Shown here: in pieces, positions 22,554 to 31,509 of the stretch
Numbering within the stretch: the stretch's first letter is position 1
Layout of the letters: every line of letters starts with the position of its first letter
Source of the DNA: VBDM01 sp049663805
GTDB lineage: Bacteria; Pseudomonadota; Gammaproteobacteria; Burkholderiales; SG8-39
Assembly: GCA_049663805.1 (NCBI GenBank)
Contig: JBATEB010000180.1
Coordinates: forward strand, 1-47,810
Direction: 5' to 3'
DNA: 47,810 nucleotides
Position numbers and translations under genes: made by a program
The notes under the pieces: model-generated
What the model saw: the letters and a program-made list of their open reading frames with translations, nothing else
Told to the model about the DNA's origin: nothing
Databases searched by the model: none

Positions 22554-23570
22554 ATGGATACCCTGACTCACGCGCTCTCGGGCGCCCTCCTCGCCCGCGC
22601 GACCGCGCCCAAGGATGCGCCGCCGCGCTCGATCCCGCGCCGGGTGGCGGCCGGATTTTTCGCCTGCGCGGCGCCCGACCTCGATTTCGTGATCGGGTTT
22701 TTCGGGCCGGTCGAATACCTGCTCAATCACCGCGGAGTGACGCACTCGCTCGTGCTTCTGCCGCTGTGGGCATTGCTCTATTCCTGGATCCTCGCGAAAG
22801 TGCTGCGCGAGCCGCGCGGCTGGCGAGCGCTCTACGGCGTCACCGCGCTGGGTCTCGGGCTGCACATCGCGGGCGACGTGATCACCAGCTTCGGCACCAT
22901 GGTCCTCGCGCCGCTTTCCGACTGGCGAGCGCAAATCGGCACGACCTTCATCATCGACCTGTGGTTCAGCGGGATCATCGTCGCAGGCCTGGCGCTGTCG
23001 GCGGTCCTCGGCCGCTCCCGCTGGCCGGCGGTCGCGGCGAGCGCGTTCCTCGTGGGCTATGTCGGCTTTCAGTACCTGCAGAAACAAAGGGCGACGGAAT
23101 TCGGCGAGCGCTATGCCTCGGCACAGGGCCTGCGGGACGCGCGCGTCAACGTCCAGGCGCGACCCGTGTCGCCTTTCAACTGGACGGTGTTCGTGTCCGA
23201 CGCTGAGATCCACCGCTTCGCCCACGTCAACCTCCTCCGGCAGGCGCCGCGCGCGGCCGGGCCGGGGGACAGTTTCATCGCGAAGCTCGATTCCGTCTAC
23301 CTGCCGCTCTCGCAGGCCCGATGGGAGACGCGCAGCCGCTACGGCGAAGGCGAGCTGAAACCGCTTGCGAAGGAAGCGTGGGGCTCGCCCGCCATGGCGG
23401 TGTATCGCTGGTTCGCCGAACTGCCGGCATTCGACGGCACCGGCACGGGGTCGACCTGCGTATGGTTCATCGACCTGCGCTTCTACAGCCAGGGGCGCGA
23501 GCGAGCGCCCTTCCGTTACGGCGCCTGTCGCGAAAAATCCGGCGGGCCCTGGCGGCTCGTGCCGCCGTGA
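22554..23570 (+). CDS. YdjM/LexA-binding-like inner membrane metal-dependent hydrolase
   Basis: The 338-residue protein opens MDTLTHALSGALLARA, the family start of YdjM-type membrane hydrolases, with His6 as a likely metal ligand. Next come the acidic AAPDLDFV and the motif HRGVTHSLVLLPLWALL, which carries two further His, and LHIAGDVITSFG with the last His/Asp ligands. About five membrane helices occupy residues 30-190; a soluble C-terminal domain follows. The true substrate in this family is unknown. It is convergent with the SGNH hydrolase gene (10 bp apart). Confidence 0.85.
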   Translation: MDTLTHALSGALLARATAPKDAPPRSIPRRVAAGFFACAAPDLDFVIGFFGPVEYLLNHRGVTHSLVLLPLWALLYSWILAKVLREPRGWRALYGVTALGLGLHIAGDVITSFGTMVLAPLSDWRAQIGTTFIIDLWFSGIIVAGLALSAVLGRSRWPAVAASAFLVGYVGFQYLQKQRATEFGERYASAQGLRDARVNVQARPVSPFNWTVFVSDAEIHRFAHVNLLRQAPRAAGPGDSFIAKLDSVYLPLSQARWETRSRYGEGELKPLAKEAWGSPAMAVYRWFAELPAFDGTGTGSTCVWFIDLRFYSQGRERAPFRYGACREKSGGPWRLVPP

Positions 23571-23580
23571 TGCCCGGTTT

Positions 23581-24555
23581 CTAAGGCGACGTCGCGAACG
23601 CGGGACTTCTGTCCAGTACCGCAGCGGCGCGCTCGGCGAGGATGCGGTGGCCGGCCCGGGTCGGATGGATGCCGTCCCAGAAGAGGAACTGGCCCGGGTT
23701 CTTGCAGAAAGCGTTCCTTGTCGTATTGAGCGCGATGCACGGCTGCGTGACATCGGCGAGCCCCGCCGCCGCGGGCGCAGCGACGACTTCGTTGAGGATC
23801 CCGAACACGTCCAGCCGCACGATGCCGACGCCGAGGTTCGACTCCAGTCCCTGCAGGATCGCCTCCAGCCCCGCGTTGAACTGGGCGGAGAAGAACCGCG
23901 CCGCGCCCTGCGCTTGCGGTCCGAGAAGTCGGACAAACGGCACCAGGCTCAGGTCGGGCGCATTCGCCACGAGGAACCGCCGCGCCCCCGCCGCGTGCAG
24001 CGCAAAGACGTTATCGCGAATCGCCGAGAGCGCGCCCCCGACGATCGCGCCGCTCGAATTGCCTGTCGGATCGACAGCGAGCGCCTCCAGCGCGTCGCGC
24101 AGATCGTTGCCTCCTGCAAAGACGATGTAGAGCGCGTCGGCCGGCGGCCCGTGCCGATCGAAATCGCCCAGGAAAAGCCCCACCTGCGTCGTCAAGTCGA
24201 ACAGCCCCTCCTGCCGGGCGCGTGCCCCGCCAACCGCATAGTTTGAGAGGATCATCGGGAGCAGCAGCGCCGGTCCGGCGCTCGGCAACGCATGCTCGCG
24301 CAGCGCCAGCTGCTCGACCCAGGTCGGTCCATTGCTGAAGTGAAAGGCGCCGCGCGCGTAGGGGGCGTCCGGAATCAGGCTGTCGAAGGGCGGGACTTCC
24401 AGATCCCGGAGAAGGATAAAGGCATTGCCCGGATCGGAGAGGCTGTCGCCGAAGACAACGAAGCGGTGCGGCGTGCCGGCCGCCGATGGGGTCGCCTGCG
24501 CGAGCAGGACGAGGGCGAGAACAGCGACTCCGAGAATCCTGCCGAAAGCGTTCAT
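23581..24555 (-). CDS. Secreted SGNH/GDSL hydrolase (esterase-like)
   Basis: The 324-residue protein has a signal peptide (about residues 1-26, cleavage near PSAA-GT) and the four SGNH blocks: FGDSLSD with nucleophile Ser38, NYAVGGARA (Gly block), FAGGNDLRDAL (Asn block) and FWDGIHPTRAGH with the catalytic Asp and His. The spacing and the long insert are typical of autotransporter-like GDSL esterases (SGNH_plant-like group), but no autotransporter barrel follows. It should act in the periplasm or outside the cell on an ester. The substrate is unknown. A cap-like region around SNYAVGG is intact. Confidence 0.92.
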   Translation of the reverse strand: MNAFGRILGVAVLALVLLAQATPSAAGTPHRFVVFGDSLSDPGNAFILLRDLEVPPFDSLIPDAPYARGAFHFSNGPTWVEQLALREHALPSAGPALLLPMILSNYAVGGARARQEGLFDLTTQVGLFLGDFDRHGPPADALYIVFAGGNDLRDALEALAVDPTGNSSGAIVGGALSAIRDNVFALHAAGARRFLVANAPDLSLVPFVRLLGPQAQGAARFFSAQFNAGLEAILQGLESNLGVGIVRLDVFGILNEVVAAPAAAGLADVTQPCIALNTTRNAFCKNPGQFLFWDGIHPTRAGHRILAERAAAVLDRSPAFATSP

Positions 24556-24631
24556 GTTGTCCTCCTTGGCGGCATGTTTTCCTGATGATAGCTTCCGGAC
24601 GCAGAGCGCGGGCGAACCGGGGCTCCGGATC

Positions 24632-24949
24632 CTATCTCACCTGTCCGGACGCGCCGTCGCGGAGCTTGGGTTTGACCGCCTCGTACAGCAGGCTGCCGAC
24701 GCGCCAAAGCGTAACCAGGCGCGCGCTCCAGACCAGGGCGAGTCTGGGCCGCAGCACGGCAATCGTCGCGGCCGCTGCGACGACCAGCATCGGCCTCGCG
24801 CGCAGCCACCCCGCCCAGGCGATGCCGCGGTCGGCGACGGTGAGCACGCTGCGGCAGACCGCAAGGCTCTCGCCCAGGGAGCGCCGCTGCGCCTCCGCTT
24901 CGGCGAGCAGCCGGTCGCGCCGATTGAGGATGTCCCCGAGCGCGCTCAT
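24632..24949 (-). CDS. YqjK-like small membrane-associated protein
   Basis: The 105-residue protein begins MSALGDILNRRDRLLAEAEA, a charged helix typical of YqjK, with a hydrophobic stretch around residues 50-66 (RARPMLVVAAAATIAVLRP). It is the last gene of the yqjD-yqjE-yqjK order seen in many proteobacteria. Its ATG overlaps the yqjE stop as ATGA, so translation is coupled. Function is unknown; it probably works with YqjE and YqjD at the inner membrane. Confidence 0.75.
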   Translation of the reverse strand: MSALGDILNRRDRLLAEAEAQRRSLGESLAVCRSVLTVADRGIAWAGWLRARPMLVVAAAATIAVLRPRLALVWSARLVTLWRVGSLLYEAVKPKLRDGASGQVR

Positions 24950-25332
24950 TGTTCCTCGAGCCTGGAGCGGTCCTTGCGCAGCTCGGCGAGGGTCGCCGCC
25001 AGGAGCCGCGGGCGATGCTTCACCGCGGTCCGGAGGATCAGCAGCGCGATGACGCCGCAGGCGGAGAAAACTCCGGCAAGCGCGCCGATCGCGAGCAGCC
25101 GGTTGGTGTCCCAGAAGAGCACCACAATGAAGAGCACGACGAGCATCACCGCAAGCACGAGGCAGAACGCCGCCACGGCGGCGAGCACCGCGATTCTCGT
25201 GAGCAGCTCCCTCTGCTCGTCGAGCTCGCTCGCGAAGATTTCCAGGCGGGTCTGCAGGGTCGCGATGAAAGTCCTCGCGAGATTTCGCAGCGAATCGAGC
25301 AGACCTTCCGCGTGTCCGGCTTGGTGTGTCAT
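24946..25332 (-). CDS. YqjE-like phage-holin-family membrane protein
   Basis: The 128-residue protein has a charged N-terminal helix (HAEGLLDSLRNLARTFIATLQTR) and two membrane helices (about residues 47-73 and 79-100), then a basic tail KHRPRLLAATLAELRKDRSRLEE. This is the YqjE/holin-X arrangement. It sits between the DUF883 gene (9 bp upstream) and the YqjK-like gene (ATGA overlap). The family is linked to stationary-phase ribosome-membrane contacts through YqjD; YqjE itself is uncharacterised. A true holin role is unlikely because no lysis genes are near. Confidence 0.8.
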   Translation of the reverse strand: MTHQAGHAEGLLDSLRNLARTFIATLQTRLEIFASELDEQRELLTRIAVLAAVAAFCLVLAVMLVVLFIVVLFWDTNRLLAIGALAGVFSACGVIALLILRTAVKHRPRLLAATLAELRKDRSRLEEQ

Positions 25333-25341
25333 GGAGGACCG

Positions 25342-25650
25342 CTAGCGGCGGCTGACGAGGAGCCCAAGGGCGATACCCGCGAGCGCGGCGATCGCGACCG
25401 CCTGCCATGGATTCCCGCGAACGTAGTCGTCCGCGGCACGCACCGCGATCCGCGCCTGCTGGGCCGCCTCCTCCCCCAGCGATTCGAGCCCGTCCTTCGC
25501 CGCATCGAGGCTCTGCTTGATCTTCTCGCGCGCCGCGGCAACCGATTCGCCGGTCTCGCCGATGGTCGCGCGCAACAGCGCTTCGGCGTCGGCGATGACG
25601 AGCCGGAGATCGGCCGCGAGCTTTTCTGCGGTGACTTCGGGATCCTGCAC
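25342..25650 (-). CDS. YqjD/ElaB-like (DUF883) membrane-anchored protein
   Basis: The 102-residue protein has the DUF883 layout: a long Ala/Glu-rich amphipathic helix (VTAEKLAADLRLVIADAEAL to EAAQQARIAVRAADDYVRG), then NPWQAVAIAALAGIALGLLVSRR-type C-terminal anchor (about residues 80-102, quoted in part). In E. coli the family ties ribosomes to the membrane in stationary phase. It is the first gene of the yqjD-yqjE-yqjK unit. A stationary-phase promoter would be expected upstream (25651-25824), but I could not fix one. Confidence 0.88.
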   Translation of the reverse strand: MQDPEVTAEKLAADLRLVIADAEALLRATIGETGESVAAAREKIKQSLDAAKDGLESLGEEAAQQARIAVRAADDYVRGNPWQAVAIAALAGIALGLLVSRR

Positions 25651-25824
25651 GGGTGCCTCTTGCGGAGATGGAAAGAACCAGGCGGCGCCGGCCTTCGTTC
25701 AGTTGTGCAGCCTAGCGGTTTTCCACCGGAGAATCAACCGTGCACGGCGTGCAATACCCGCTTGACCAGGTTCGCCGGACGAGGTCATGATCTGCCGCTT
25801 CAATCCGAGCCGGTTGCCGACGAC

Positions 25825-26955
25825 ATGACGCCGCCCGAATCCGCACCCGCATCGACCGGATGGACTCACCGGCTGCGGCTCTATTACGAGAAGAACGAAG
25901 GCCAGATCGCCGTCCTGTCCTTCATTTGCGGGTTTTTCTTCGACATCGTGACCGTCGAGCGTGTCGACTCCTGGCTCACCATAGGCCAGCAGACCGTCTA
26001 TCTCGCGCTCATCATGACCGTGCTCATGCAGATGTTCCTCGAGCAGGGCAAGCCGCCGCTCGATCTGGCCAGCTTGCCGGCACTCAAGCGCTGGTATTAC
26101 GAGTACCGCTCGGCGGCGATTCATTTCTTCCTCGGGACACTGCTCAACCTGTACACGATCTTCTACTTCAAGAGCTCCTCGCTGCTCGTTTCGGCCTCGT
26201 TCATGGCCTTCCTCGTGTTCCTGCTGATCGCCAACGAGTCGAAGCGCTTCAAGTCAATGGGCCTCGCCTTCAAGTTCGGACTGTTGAGCCTTTCCGGACT
26301 TTCGTTCTTCGCCTACGTCACTCCGATTTTCACCGGATCGATCGGCCCGACGGTATTCCTTGTCTCGATCTGGATCGGTTGCCTGCCGCTCGCGGCGGCG
26401 GCCTGGTGGGTCCGCGGGTCCGCGCCGGAGCTCTTTCCTCGCGCGAGGAAACAAATCCTCGCTCCGCTGAGCTGCGTGCTGGTCGGGTTTCTCGTCTTTT
26501 ACCAGTTGAAGTTGATTCCGCCGGTGCCGCTGTCGATCCGCTTCATCGGGGTGTATCACGCGGTTGAGAAGACCGGGGACATCTACCGGCTGAGCCACGA
26601 GCGCCCGTTCTGGCGCTTCTGGCATAACGGCGACCGGGATTTCTTTGCCCAGCCCGGCGACAGGATCTACGTGTTCTTCCGCCTCTTCTCGCCCACGCGC
26701 TTTTCCGACCAGGTGCTGATGCGCTGGTACTGGAAGGAGGGCGCGCGCGGCTGGACGCTGCAGGACTCGATCCCGATCAAGATCATCGGCGGACGCGAAC
26801 AGGGATTCCGCGGCTACGGCTTCAAGTCGAACTACCAGCCCGGCGAGTGGAAAGTGCAGGTCGAGACCACCGACAAACGGGAGATCGGCCGCGTGTACTT
26901 CGACCTCCAGCTCGACGCCGAGAATCCGCGCCGCTTCCAGCTCGACATCGAGTAG
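25825..26955 (+). CDS. DUF2914 domain membrane protein
   Basis: The 376-residue protein has several membrane helices in its N-terminal two-thirds (about residues 30-50, 58-75, 95-125, 140-165, 172-192, 215-232). The C-terminal DUF2914 domain follows, with WRFWHNGDRDFFAQPGDRIY, LMRWYWKEGARGWTLQDSIP and the ending GFKSNYQPGEWKVQVETTDK. The soluble end is beta-rich and probably periplasmic. The ATG at 25825 was taken because the helices begin soon after; a long upstream frame is a shadow of the minus-strand genes. Function is unknown. It is divergent from yqjD. Confidence 0.82.
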   Translation: MTPPESAPASTGWTHRLRLYYEKNEGQIAVLSFICGFFFDIVTVERVDSWLTIGQQTVYLALIMTVLMQMFLEQGKPPLDLASLPALKRWYYEYRSAAIHFFLGTLLNLYTIFYFKSSSLLVSASFMAFLVFLLIANESKRFKSMGLAFKFGLLSLSGLSFFAYVTPIFTGSIGPTVFLVSIWIGCLPLAAAAWWVRGSAPELFPRARKQILAPLSCVLVGFLVFYQLKLIPPVPLSIRFIGVYHAVEKTGDIYRLSHERPFWRFWHNGDRDFFAQPGDRIYVFFRLFSPTRFSDQVLMRWYWKEGARGWTLQDSIPIKIIGGREQGFRGYGFKSNYQPGEWKVQVETTDKREIGRVYFDLQLDAENPRRFQLDIE

Positions 26956-26988
26956 ATCCGGGCGACGGATCGTCGAACCCTCCCGCTC

Positions 26989-27843
26989 ATGCCTCGTGCG
27001 CGCTCCGCGCGGGCCGCGCCGCGACAATCGCGGTCGCGCCGTGCACTGGACAGCATGTTCCGCCGGATGCGGCGGCTGCGGCGGTCGGCCCGGCGGGCGA
27101 TCCGCGTCTGGCGGGCGGCACCGCTTGCGGTGCAGGTGCTATCGGCGGCACTCGCGGGGCTTTTCGGGTTCCTCGGCGTGAACTGGGCGGTGCAGGCGGT
27201 CCGGAAACCCACGGAGATGTTCTTTCCGGTGAGCGGGGCGTTGACCAAGACACCCCGGGAGACCTGGCGCAGCTACCAGCCGCTTTTTCGCGAGCACTCG
27301 ACGGCGGTCGTCACCCCCGCGCTTCTCGCCGCGCTCGCTCAACTCGAAGCCGCGGGCAATCCGGTGGCGCGCACTTACTGGCGCTGGCGCCTGACGTGGA
27401 ATCTCTTCGAGATCTACCGGCCCGCGTCGAGCGCGGTCGGAATGTACCAGATCACCGACGCAACTTTCCGCGAAGCAAGGCGCTACTGCATCCACGACCA
27501 CGCGGTCGCCGAGGACGGACCCTGGTACGACTTCGACTCGTGCTGGTTCAACAGCCTCTATGCCCGCGTCCTTCCCAGCCACGCCGTCGAGATGACCGCC
27601 GCCTTCCTCGATCGCAGCCTCGCGGCCACCCTCAGGCGGAGGAAGATCGACGGCGCGACGCTGTCGCAGAAGCAGAACCTCGCCGCCATCATTCACCTGT
27701 GCGGCAGCGGGGCGGGTGACGCCTACGCAAGGCGCGGCTTTCGCCTCCTTCCCGGCCAGCGCTGCGGCGACCATGACGCCGCTCGCTTCCTCGCGCAGAT
27801 CGAAGCGATGAAGCGGCACTTCGCCCACCTCGCCGAGGAGTAG
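26989..27843 (+). CDS. Membrane-anchored lytic-transglycosylase-like protein
   Basis: The 284-residue protein starts with a very Arg-rich stretch (about 40 residues) and a membrane helix (about 47-68). The periplasmic domain resembles a transglycosylase SLT fold: LAALAQLEAAGNPVAR with the putative catalytic Glu, WNLFEIYRPASSAVGMYQIT (the S-x-x-VGMYQIT block) and LAAIIHLCGSGAGDAYARRG. It probably cuts peptidoglycan from an inner-membrane anchor. An ATG at 27055 (residue 23) is an alternative start. Three Cys-containing loops (ARRYCIHD, DSCWFN, GQRCGD) suggest disulfides. It is not closely like MltE or Slt; confidence in the fold is moderate. Confidence 0.72.
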   Translation: MPRARSARAAPRQSRSRRALDSMFRRMRRLRRSARRAIRVWRAAPLAVQVLSAALAGLFGFLGVNWAVQAVRKPTEMFFPVSGALTKTPRETWRSYQPLFREHSTAVVTPALLAALAQLEAAGNPVARTYWRWRLTWNLFEIYRPASSAVGMYQITDATFREARRYCIHDHAVAEDGPWYDFDSCWFNSLYARVLPSHAVEMTAAFLDRSLAATLRRRKIDGATLSQKQNLAAIIHLCGSGAGDAYARRGFRLLPGQRCGDHDAARFLAQIEAMKRHFAHLAEE

Positions 27844-27930
27844 AGCCCGGGACCGGTCGCGGCAATCGACGAGCGCCGGTACCGCAGGCGGGCTTCGGTC
27901 CCCAGGGGCGAGTGATGCCATTGAAGGGCT

Positions 27931-28473
27931 TCAGCCCTCCGGGCGCAGCTTTTCTGCCCAGAACAGTCCGGATACGGTCTTGGCGTCGGTGATCTTTCCG
28001 TTGCGCACCCAGTCCAGCGCGGTGGCGAGCGGGAGGGTGAACACTTCGAGGAATTCCTCGTCGTCGAGTTTCGTGCTGCCGCTCTTGAGGCCCGTCGCGA
28101 GGTAGATCTCGATCCGCTCGGTCGAATAGGCGATCGCGATGTTGATCGTCGCCACGTGCCGCCAGTGTTCGGCGGTGTAGCCGGTCTCCTCCTTCAGCTC
28201 GCGCCGGGCGGTGTCGAGCGGATCCTCCCCCGGGTCGATCTTGCCCGCGGGCAGCTCGATCATGTCGCGCCCCAGGGGATATCGGAACTGCCGCTCCATC
28301 ACGAGCTCGCCGGCGTCGGTCAGCGCGATCACCGCGACGGCGCCCGGATGCTCGATGTATTCGCGCTCGGCGGTGCGTCCGTTCGGCAGGCGCACCGTAT
28401 CGCTCCTGACCTTGAGGAGCTTCCCGTCGAAGACGAGGGTGCTGGTGAGTTTCCGCTCGCTGAAGTCCTTCAC
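27931..28473 (-). CDS. nudF: NUDIX hydrolase, ADP-ribose pyrophosphatase type
   Basis: The 180-residue protein is a NUDIX hydrolase that should split ADP-ribose to AMP and ribose phosphate. The NUDIX box reads G-KIDPG-E-DPLDTAR-REL-KEETGY, a full match to Gx5Ex7REUxEExGU. The N-terminal strand TLVFDGKLLKVRSDTVRLPN and VMERQFRYPLGRDMIELPAG match the NudF subgroup. It starts 16 bp after the nuoN stop on the same strand and is probably the last gene of the nuo transcript. The substrate preference is inferred from subgroup motifs. Confidence 0.9.
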   Translation of the reverse strand: MKDFSERKLTSTLVFDGKLLKVRSDTVRLPNGRTAEREYIEHPGAVAVIALTDAGELVMERQFRYPLGRDMIELPAGKIDPGEDPLDTARRELKEETGYTAEHWRHVATINIAIAYSTERIEIYLATGLKSGSTKLDDEEFLEVFTLPLATALDWVRNGKITDAKTVSGLFWAEKLRPEG

Positions 28474-28489
28474 GCTGCGACGGCCCCGA

Positions 28490-30001
28490 TCACAGGCCCA
28501 TGATCGCGACGAAGCAAAGCTGCATGAGCGGCTGCGGGAGGATGCCCAGCACCAGCACCGCCAGGCCGTTTGCCGAGAGCAGGATGCTCATGTCGAGTTT
28601 CGCACGGACTTCCGCGCCGTCCTGCGGTTCGTCGAAGTACATGAGCTTGACGATTCTCAGATAATAAAACGTCCCCACCAGCGCGAATCCCACCGCCACG
28701 ACCGCAAGCCAGACGTGCCCCGCGCCGAGCACCGCCTGCAGCACCGCAAGCTTGGCGTAGAAACCCACCGTCGGGGGCACCCCTGCGAGCGAGAACATCA
28801 CGAGCAGCATGATGAAGGCGAACCACGGGCTGCGGGCGTTGAGCCCCCTGAAATCATCGATGCGCTCCGCCTCGAAGCCGGCGCGCGAAAGCAGGACCAC
28901 CATGCCGAACGCACCGAGGCTCATCAGCACGTAGACCACGGCGTAAAACATGGCCGAGCTCCATGCCTCGGGCGCGGAAAGCGCGTTGCCGCCCACCACG
29001 CCGGAGAGCAGACCGAGCAGCATGAAACCCATGTGCGAGATGGTGGAATAGGCGAGCATTCGCTTGATGTTGCTCTGCGCGATCGCGGCGAGGTTACCGA
29101 TCGCCATCGACAGCACCGACAGGATGATGAGCATGTCCTGCCATCCGCTCGGGAACTGGACCGGGTCCCCCGCGAGCGGCTGCAGGCCGTTCACCAGCAG
29201 CCGGATCGCCATCGCAAACGCTGCGAGCTTGGGGCCCGTGCTGACGAAGAGCGTAATCGCCGACGGTGCGCCGTGATAGACGTCGGGGATCCACATGTGG
29301 AACGGCACCACGCCCACCTTGAAAGCGAGGCCCGAAACGATGAACACCAGCCCGAGCGCGAGGACCGACTTCGACGACGGTTCGTTGCTCTGAAGAATGC
29401 GGGCGACGCCTTTCGCGACCTCGGTGAGTTCGAGCGAGCCGGTCATCCCATAGAGCATCGACATGCCGTAGAGAAGCAGGCCCGAGGCGAGCGCCCCGAG
29501 CACGAAATACTTCATCGCCGCCTCGGTCGAAACGGCGGAATCGCGGTTGAGGGCCACCAGTGAATACAGACACAGCGACATCAGCTCGAGACCGAGGTAG
29601 AGGGTGAGAAAATGATTGGCCGAGATCATGACCATCATGCCCAGGGTCGCGAACAGCACCAGCACGAAGTACTCGCCCCGGTACAGCCCGCGGTCCGCCA
29701 TGTAAGTGCGCGAATACACCAGACACAGGGCGACCGCGATATACGTGAACATCTTGAGCACGCCCGCCATCATGTCCGACACGAACATGCCGTTGAACGT
29801 GTAGGCGACCTGCCCTCCGGTCATGACGGTGACGATCACCGTGAGCAGGGCGCACCCGAGCAGCGCGACGAGGGACAGCACGTAGGTCACCCAGCGCGCG
29901 CCCTCCGGCAGGAACAGGTCGCTCACCAGGATCGCGCAACCCGAGGCGAGCAGGAAGATCTCGGGGTAGGCGAGCAGCATCAGCGGGAGGTGGGTCAGCA
30001 T
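28490..30001 (-). CDS. nuoN: NADH-quinone oxidoreductase subunit N
   Basis: NuoN is one of the three antiporter-like proton-pumping subunits in the membrane arm of complex I. The 503-residue protein has about 14 helices, with LGLELMSLCLYSLVALNRDS containing the conserved helix-5 Glu, FKVGVVPFHMWIPDVYHGAP with the Lys/His pair, IAQSNIKRMLAYSTISHMGF, and LAGVPPTVGFYAKLAVLQA with the C-terminal Lys. Length is usual. It is the last nuo gene, 13 bp after nuoM. The NUDIX gene follows after 16 bp. Confidence 0.97.
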   Translation of the reverse strand: MLTHLPLMLLAYPEIFLLASGCAILVSDLFLPEGARWVTYVLSLVALLGCALLTVIVTVMTGGQVAYTFNGMFVSDMMAGVLKMFTYIAVALCLVYSRTYMADRGLYRGEYFVLVLFATLGMMVMISANHFLTLYLGLELMSLCLYSLVALNRDSAVSTEAAMKYFVLGALASGLLLYGMSMLYGMTGSLELTEVAKGVARILQSNEPSSKSVLALGLVFIVSGLAFKVGVVPFHMWIPDVYHGAPSAITLFVSTGPKLAAFAMAIRLLVNGLQPLAGDPVQFPSGWQDMLIILSVLSMAIGNLAAIAQSNIKRMLAYSTISHMGFMLLGLLSGVVGGNALSAPEAWSSAMFYAVVYVLMSLGAFGMVVLLSRAGFEAERIDDFRGLNARSPWFAFIMLLVMFSLAGVPPTVGFYAKLAVLQAVLGAGHVWLAVVAVGFALVGTFYYLRIVKLMYFDEPQDGAEVRAKLDMSILLSANGLAVLVLGILPQPLMQLCFVAIMGL

Positions 30002-30014
30002 GCCGATCCGCCCT

Positions 30015-31499
30015 TCACAGCTTGCTCACCGCGAGGTGCTTGAGCAGCTCGTTGACCGAGGCGTGCATGATCTCGGTGAAGGGCGCCGGGTACAGGCCCA
30101 GCCACAGCACGGCAGCCGCGAGCAACCCGAGAACGAGAAGCTCGCGCGCGTTGGCGTCGGAAAGCTCCGCCACGTGCCGGTTCCCTATGTCGCCGAAGAT
30201 CACGCGCTTGTACATCCACAGCGTGTAAGCCGCGCCGAATACCAGCGTGGTCGCGGCGAGAAAGGCGATCCAGAAATTGAACTTCATCGCGCCCAGGATC
30301 ACCATGAACTCGCCGACGAAGCCGCTGGTCGCAGGAAGCCCGCAGTTCGCCATCGCGAACAGCATCATCAGCGCGGCGAACTTCGGCATGGTGTTGACCA
30401 CGCCGCCGTAGTCGGCGATGTTGCGCGAATGCATGCGGTCGTACAGGACGCCCACGCACAGGAACAGCGCCGCCGATACGAAGCCGTGCGAGATCATCTG
30501 CACCAGGCCCCCTTCCATTCCGTAGGCGTTGAAGATAAAAAACCCCAGCGTGACGAACCCCATGTGCGAGATCGACGAATACGCGATGAGCTTCTTCATG
30601 TCGGTCTGCACCAGCGCCACCAGCCCGATGTAGATGATCGCAATGATCGACAGCGTGATCATGAATCCGGCAAGGTAATGGCTCGCGTCAGGCAGGATCG
30701 GCAGCGAAAACCGGATGAAGCCGTAGGCGCCGAGTTTCAGCAGGATCGCCGCCAGCACGGCGGAGCCCCCGGTGGGCGCCTCGACGTGGGCATCCGGCAG
30801 CCAGGTGTGCACCGGCCACATCGGCACTTTCACCGCGAACGCCATGAGGAACGCGATGAAGAGCAGGATCTGCACGTTGAGCGGCAGCGGCAGCTTGTGG
30901 TAGTCGAGCACCGCGAAACTGCCCCCCGACTTGTTGTAGAGATAGAGAAACGCGACCAGCATCAGAAGCGATCCGAGCAGGGTGTAGAGGAAGAACTTCA
31001 CCGCCGCGTAGACGCGGTTCGGCCCGCCCCAGACACCGATGATCAGATACATCGGGATCAGAGTCGCCTCGAAAAACACGTAGAACAGCACCGCGTCGAG
31101 CGCCGCAAAGGTTCCGTTGAGCAGTCCCGACATGACCAGGAACGAGGCCATGTACTGGGCCACCTTGGTCCGGATCACGTCCCAGCCGGCGATCACCACG
31201 AGCACCGTGATGAAGCTGTTCAGCAGGATGAAGAGCACGCTGATGCCGTCGACGCCCACGTGGTAGTTGACGTTGAAGCGCCCGATCCAGGGAAGCTTCT
31301 GCACGAACTGCATCGCGGCCGATGCGGTATCGAATTCGGTGACCAGGGGCACGGTGACGAGGAATCCGACCACCGCGCCCACCAGGGCGATGATGCGCGC
31401 TTCGCGGGCGTTGCGGTCTGCTCCGGTCGCGAGAACGACAAGCCCGGCGACGATCGGGATCCAGATCGCGAGGCTCAACCAGGGTGCTGAAGGCGGCAT
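30015..31499 (-). CDS. nuoM: NADH-quinone oxidoreductase subunit M
   Basis: NuoM is an antiporter-like pump subunit. The 494-residue sequence includes VNYHVGVDGISVLFILLN near the N-terminus, FFEATLIPMYLIIGVWG with the key Glu, FAVKVPMWPVHTWLPDAHVE with the channel Lys, LVQTDMKKLIAYSSISHMGF, and GLPATSGFVGEFMVILGAM with the terminal Glu. About 14 helices are expected. It lies between nuoL (10 bp) and nuoN (13 bp) on the same strand. Confidence 0.97.
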   Translation of the reverse strand: MPPSAPWLSLAIWIPIVAGLVVLATGADRNAREARIIALVGAVVGFLVTVPLVTEFDTASAAMQFVQKLPWIGRFNVNYHVGVDGISVLFILLNSFITVLVVIAGWDVIRTKVAQYMASFLVMSGLLNGTFAALDAVLFYVFFEATLIPMYLIIGVWGGPNRVYAAVKFFLYTLLGSLLMLVAFLYLYNKSGGSFAVLDYHKLPLPLNVQILLFIAFLMAFAVKVPMWPVHTWLPDAHVEAPTGGSAVLAAILLKLGAYGFIRFSLPILPDASHYLAGFMITLSIIAIIYIGLVALVQTDMKKLIAYSSISHMGFVTLGFFIFNAYGMEGGLVQMISHGFVSAALFLCVGVLYDRMHSRNIADYGGVVNTMPKFAALMMLFAMANCGLPATSGFVGEFMVILGAMKFNFWIAFLAATTLVFGAAYTLWMYKRVIFGDIGNRHVAELSDANARELLVLGLLAAAVLWLGLYPAPFTEIMHASVNELLKHLAVSKL

Positions 31500-31509
31500 C
31501 GTCTTCTCT

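Noticed and set aside
24946..25332. Phage lysis cassette suggested by a holin-family protein
   Set aside because: The gene sits in the standard yqjD-yqjE-yqjK order and no endolysin, spanin or phage gene is close by.
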